In this document: positions 12,236-13,686 of the stretch, piece after piece
Layout: every line of letters begins with the position of its first letter
How positions within the stretch are numbered: position 1 is the first letter of the stretch
Assembly: GCA_902494685.1 (NCBI GenBank)
Contig: CABUUE010000015.1
Span: 1 to 13,686 of the forward strand
Origin: an uncultured Collinsella sp.
Lineage (GTDB): Bacteria; Actinomycetota; Coriobacteriia; Coriobacteriales; Coriobacteriaceae
Length of the DNA stretch: 13,686 nt
Direction: 5' to 3'
Notes under the pieces: generated by a model
The model's input: the letters and a program-made list of their open reading frames with translations, nothing else
Told to the model about the DNA's origin: nothing
Databases searched by the model: none
Program-made: the position numbers and the translations under genes

Positions 12236-12273
12236 AAAAAGACGGCGGGCCCGAATCTGCTCGGACCCGCCGT
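12236..12273 (-). terminator. Terminator of the minus-strand flavodoxin gene
   Basis: ACGGCGGG and CCGA (12242-12254) pair with TCGG and CCCGCCGT (12261-12273), 12 pairs with one C/A mismatch. The five A at 12236-12240 become five T after the stem when read on the minus strand, so it serves the flavodoxin gene. On the plus strand no T-run follows, though the hairpin lies 12 bases after nagA and may also stop that transcript. Confidence 0.85.
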
Positions 12274-12304
12274 ATGGGTTAAACGCTCAAAAGCACCTTC
12301 ACAG

Positions 12305-12889
12305 TTACAGCTTGTTAGCGATCTTCTTTGCCGTGCGCTTGACGCCGGCCACAAGACCTCCCGCAGGATGCTCCTTTTCGTAGGCTAGACGCTTCTCACG
12401 CTTGGCGTACTCTTCGACGATGATGTCGCCATACTCGTCTTCGATCTTGTCGAAGAAGTCGACGGCGCCCTTAATTTCCTCGGCGGTCGGGTGTCCCTTT
12501 TGGACACCGCCGGCGAGCTTGAACGGCCCCCACGTATCAAAGCCGGGGCAGCCGTAGACACCCATAAAGATGGCCTGCCTCATGCGGCAGATGCCATCGA
12601 TATCCTTGCCGTACCACTTGTTTTTGCCACCGTAGGTCATAAGGCCAAACACCTTGTCCTGCGGCTGCAGCACGTTCGTGAGCACGCGTGCCATGTCCTT
12701 GTCGATCTCGGAGTAATAGATTCCCGTGGCGACACCGATCAGATGATATTCGTGCAGGTTGGGATACTCGTTTTTGCCAAGCGCCTTGACGTCGAGAGTA
12801 TCGATCTCGGGGTGTGCCTCGACGATGGCGTCCACGAGCTTTTTCGTATTGCCGTGATGGCGCGAGGCGTAGAGGATGATGGTTCGCAT
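12305..12889 (-). CDS. Flavodoxin-family protein
   Basis: 194 residues from the ATG at 12889, chosen because AAAGG stands 7-8 bases upstream and the flavodoxin fold starts at once; a longer frame to 12919 adds ten residues with no support. RTIILYASRHHGNTKKLVDAI (2-22) is the phosphate-binding loop of flavodoxins (GNT-x5-A form). YHLIGVATGIYYSEIDKDM and VFGLMTYGGKN (80-90) fit the second and third FMN loops. CRMRQAIFMGVYGCPGFDTWGPF (101-123) has two Cys and the usual C-terminal strand; the last 40 residues are a basic helical extension. It is a likely FMN electron carrier or quinone-reductase-like protein of the cytoplasm, with unknown partner. It is alone on the minus strand between nagA and an epimerase gene. 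Confidence 0.88.
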   Translation of the reverse strand: MRTIILYASRHHGNTKKLVDAIVEAHPEIDTLDVKALGKNEYPNLHEYHLIGVATGIYYSEIDKDMARVLTNVLQPQDKVFGLMTYGGKNKWYGKDIDGICRMRQAIFMGVYGCPGFDTWGPFKLAGGVQKGHPTAEEIKGAVDFFDKIEDEYGDIIVEEYAKREKRLAYEKEHPAGGLVAGVKRTAKKIANKL

Positions 12890-13046
12890 AAGAAGGCCTT
12901 TCAGCTGTAATTGCATCAATGTCTGTATGGTACCCCGTTACATGGCTGGGATACCGGACGCGTCGATGAACGTGCGGGTTTGTCCTTTGGTCAGGGCCGA
13001 GACGGGTTCTTGCGAGCAAAAAAGCAGTTGTTCGAAAGGATGGGCA

Positions 13047-13686
13047 ATGGAATACGCTCTCTCCAACGATTCGATTTCTATTAAGGTGTCCACGGCTGGC
13101 GGTTCGTTTACCTCGATTGAGGCCGGAGGTCGCGAGTATCTGTGGCAGGGCGATCCCGCCGTGTGGTCTGGCCAGGCACCGATTTGCTTCCCGATTTGCG
13201 GAGGCTTGCGCGACAACAGCGCCATGACGTTTGCCGGGCATCATGTAAAGCTCGCTCGCCACGGGTTTGCGCGCAAACAGGAGTGGAAGCTGCTGAGCCA
13301 AGGCGAGAACGAGCTGGCGATGTGCCTGGCTTCGGAGGATAACGCCGCGCTGCTGAGCGATTATCCGTACCCGTTTAAGCTTGTCGCCCGCTATACGCTC
13401 GAGGATACCGCCGTGCGCGTCTCCTATGAGGTGACCAACGAGGGGACCGAGGACATGCCGTTCTTTATCGGCGGTCATCCCGGCTTTAGGTGTCCGCTCG
13501 ATGAGGGCGAGGCCTATACGGACTACGAGTTGCGCTTTGAGAAAGACGAGGCTGCGGAGCTCTGCACCGCCGTTCCCTCGACTGGCTTGATTGACGTGGC
13601 AAACCGCTCCAAGAACCCCATGGTGGGAAAGACGCTGCCCCTGTCGCACGAGCTCTTCGATTTTGCGGAGACCATCTTTGACGTGC
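13047..13686 (+). CDS. Aldose 1-epimerase-family protein (3' partial)
   Basis: The frame is open from the ATG at 13047 to the window end: 213 residues, no stop. GAAAGGA (13034-13040) serves as ribosome site. It begins with beta strands ISIKVSTAGGSFTSIEAGGREYLWQGD, then APICFPICGGLRDN (44-57), LARHGFAR (69-76) with H72 and FFIGGHPGFRCPL (139-151) with H144. These are the two histidines conserved in galactose mutarotases, in the LacX/YeaD-like spacing. The catalytic Glu would lie beyond the window. It probably interconverts anomers of a sugar or sugar phosphate. The head-to-head layout with the flavodoxin gene leaves 157 bases for two promoters, neither of which is clear. A link to the amino-sugar genes is possible but not shown. 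Confidence 0.88.
   Translation, partial: MEYALSNDSISIKVSTAGGSFTSIEAGGREYLWQGDPAVWSGQAPICFPICGGLRDNSAMTFAGHHVKLARHGFARKQEWKLLSQGENELAMCLASEDNAALLSDYPYPFKLVARYTLEDTAVRVSYEVTNEGTEDMPFFIGGHPGFRCPLDEGEAYTDYELRFEKDEAAELCTAVPSTGLIDVANRSKNPMVGKTLPLSHELFDFAETIFDV

Noticed and set aside
12537..13649. Minus-strand open frame of 370 codons spanning the flavodoxin start and the epimerase gene
   Set aside because: It crosses two supported genes, has no family resemblance and no ribosome site.

Overview
The window looks like chromosome of a GC-rich gut actinobacterium of the Coriobacteriia, most probably Collinsella. This is inferred from the strong G/C third-position codon bias, short operons with good Shine-Dalgarno sites, a mannose-family PTS with an adjoining YajC, and the style of the small hypothetical proteins. 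No rRNA, tRNA, CRISPR array, transposase or phage gene was seen.

Layout. (1) 1-2624, plus strand: a tightly spaced four-gene run. It holds the C-terminal end of a 3-hydroxyisobutyrate-dehydrogenase-family oxidoreductase with a His/Cys-rich tail, a small membrane protein, a HEAT-like helical-repeat protein and an NAD-type isocitrate dehydrogenase. (2) 2751-3833: a single-pass membrane protein with an acidic cytoplasmic part and a SurA-like outer part, closed by a strong terminator near 3900. (3) 3948-4835, minus strand: a two-gene unit of a DUF2975 membrane protein and a small XRE-type repressor. (4) 4836-5537: about 700 bases without a gene, AT-richer than its surroundings and dense in symmetric motifs. 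(5) 5538-8744, plus strand: a complete mannose-family PTS in the order EIIA, YajC, EIIB, EIIC, EIID, ended by a strong terminator. (6) 8930-12229, plus strand: a GntR/UTRA regulator, an AgaS-type amino-sugar-phosphate deaminase/isomerase and an N-acetylhexosamine-6-phosphate deacetylase (NagA), each apparently with its own promoter. (7) 12305-12889, minus strand: a flavodoxin-like protein. (8) 13047-end, plus strand: the first part of an aldose-1-epimerase-family protein.

How it fits together. Regions 4-6 read as one amino-sugar uptake and breakdown system. The PTS imports and phosphorylates an N-acetylated hexosamine (GalNAc or GlcNAc), NagA removes acetate, and AgaS deaminates and isomerises the amino-sugar phosphate. 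The GntR/UTRA protein is the likely regulator. An identical 13-base operator-like sequence, TGGTTACTACCAG, lies in the PTS leader just after a probable extended -10 promoter and again just upstream of the -10 box of agaS. Its TGGT-N4-ACCA layout matches that known for NagR/DasR proteins. Further upstream of the PTS lie two pairs of a second motif, consensus near ACCGGTGAACGGT, whose regulator I cannot name.

The most unusual points are the four-copy paired motif, the large acidic insertion in EIID, the yajC gene inside the PTS operon, and the three 36-base tandem repeats that code for a metal-binding-like tail on the first gene.
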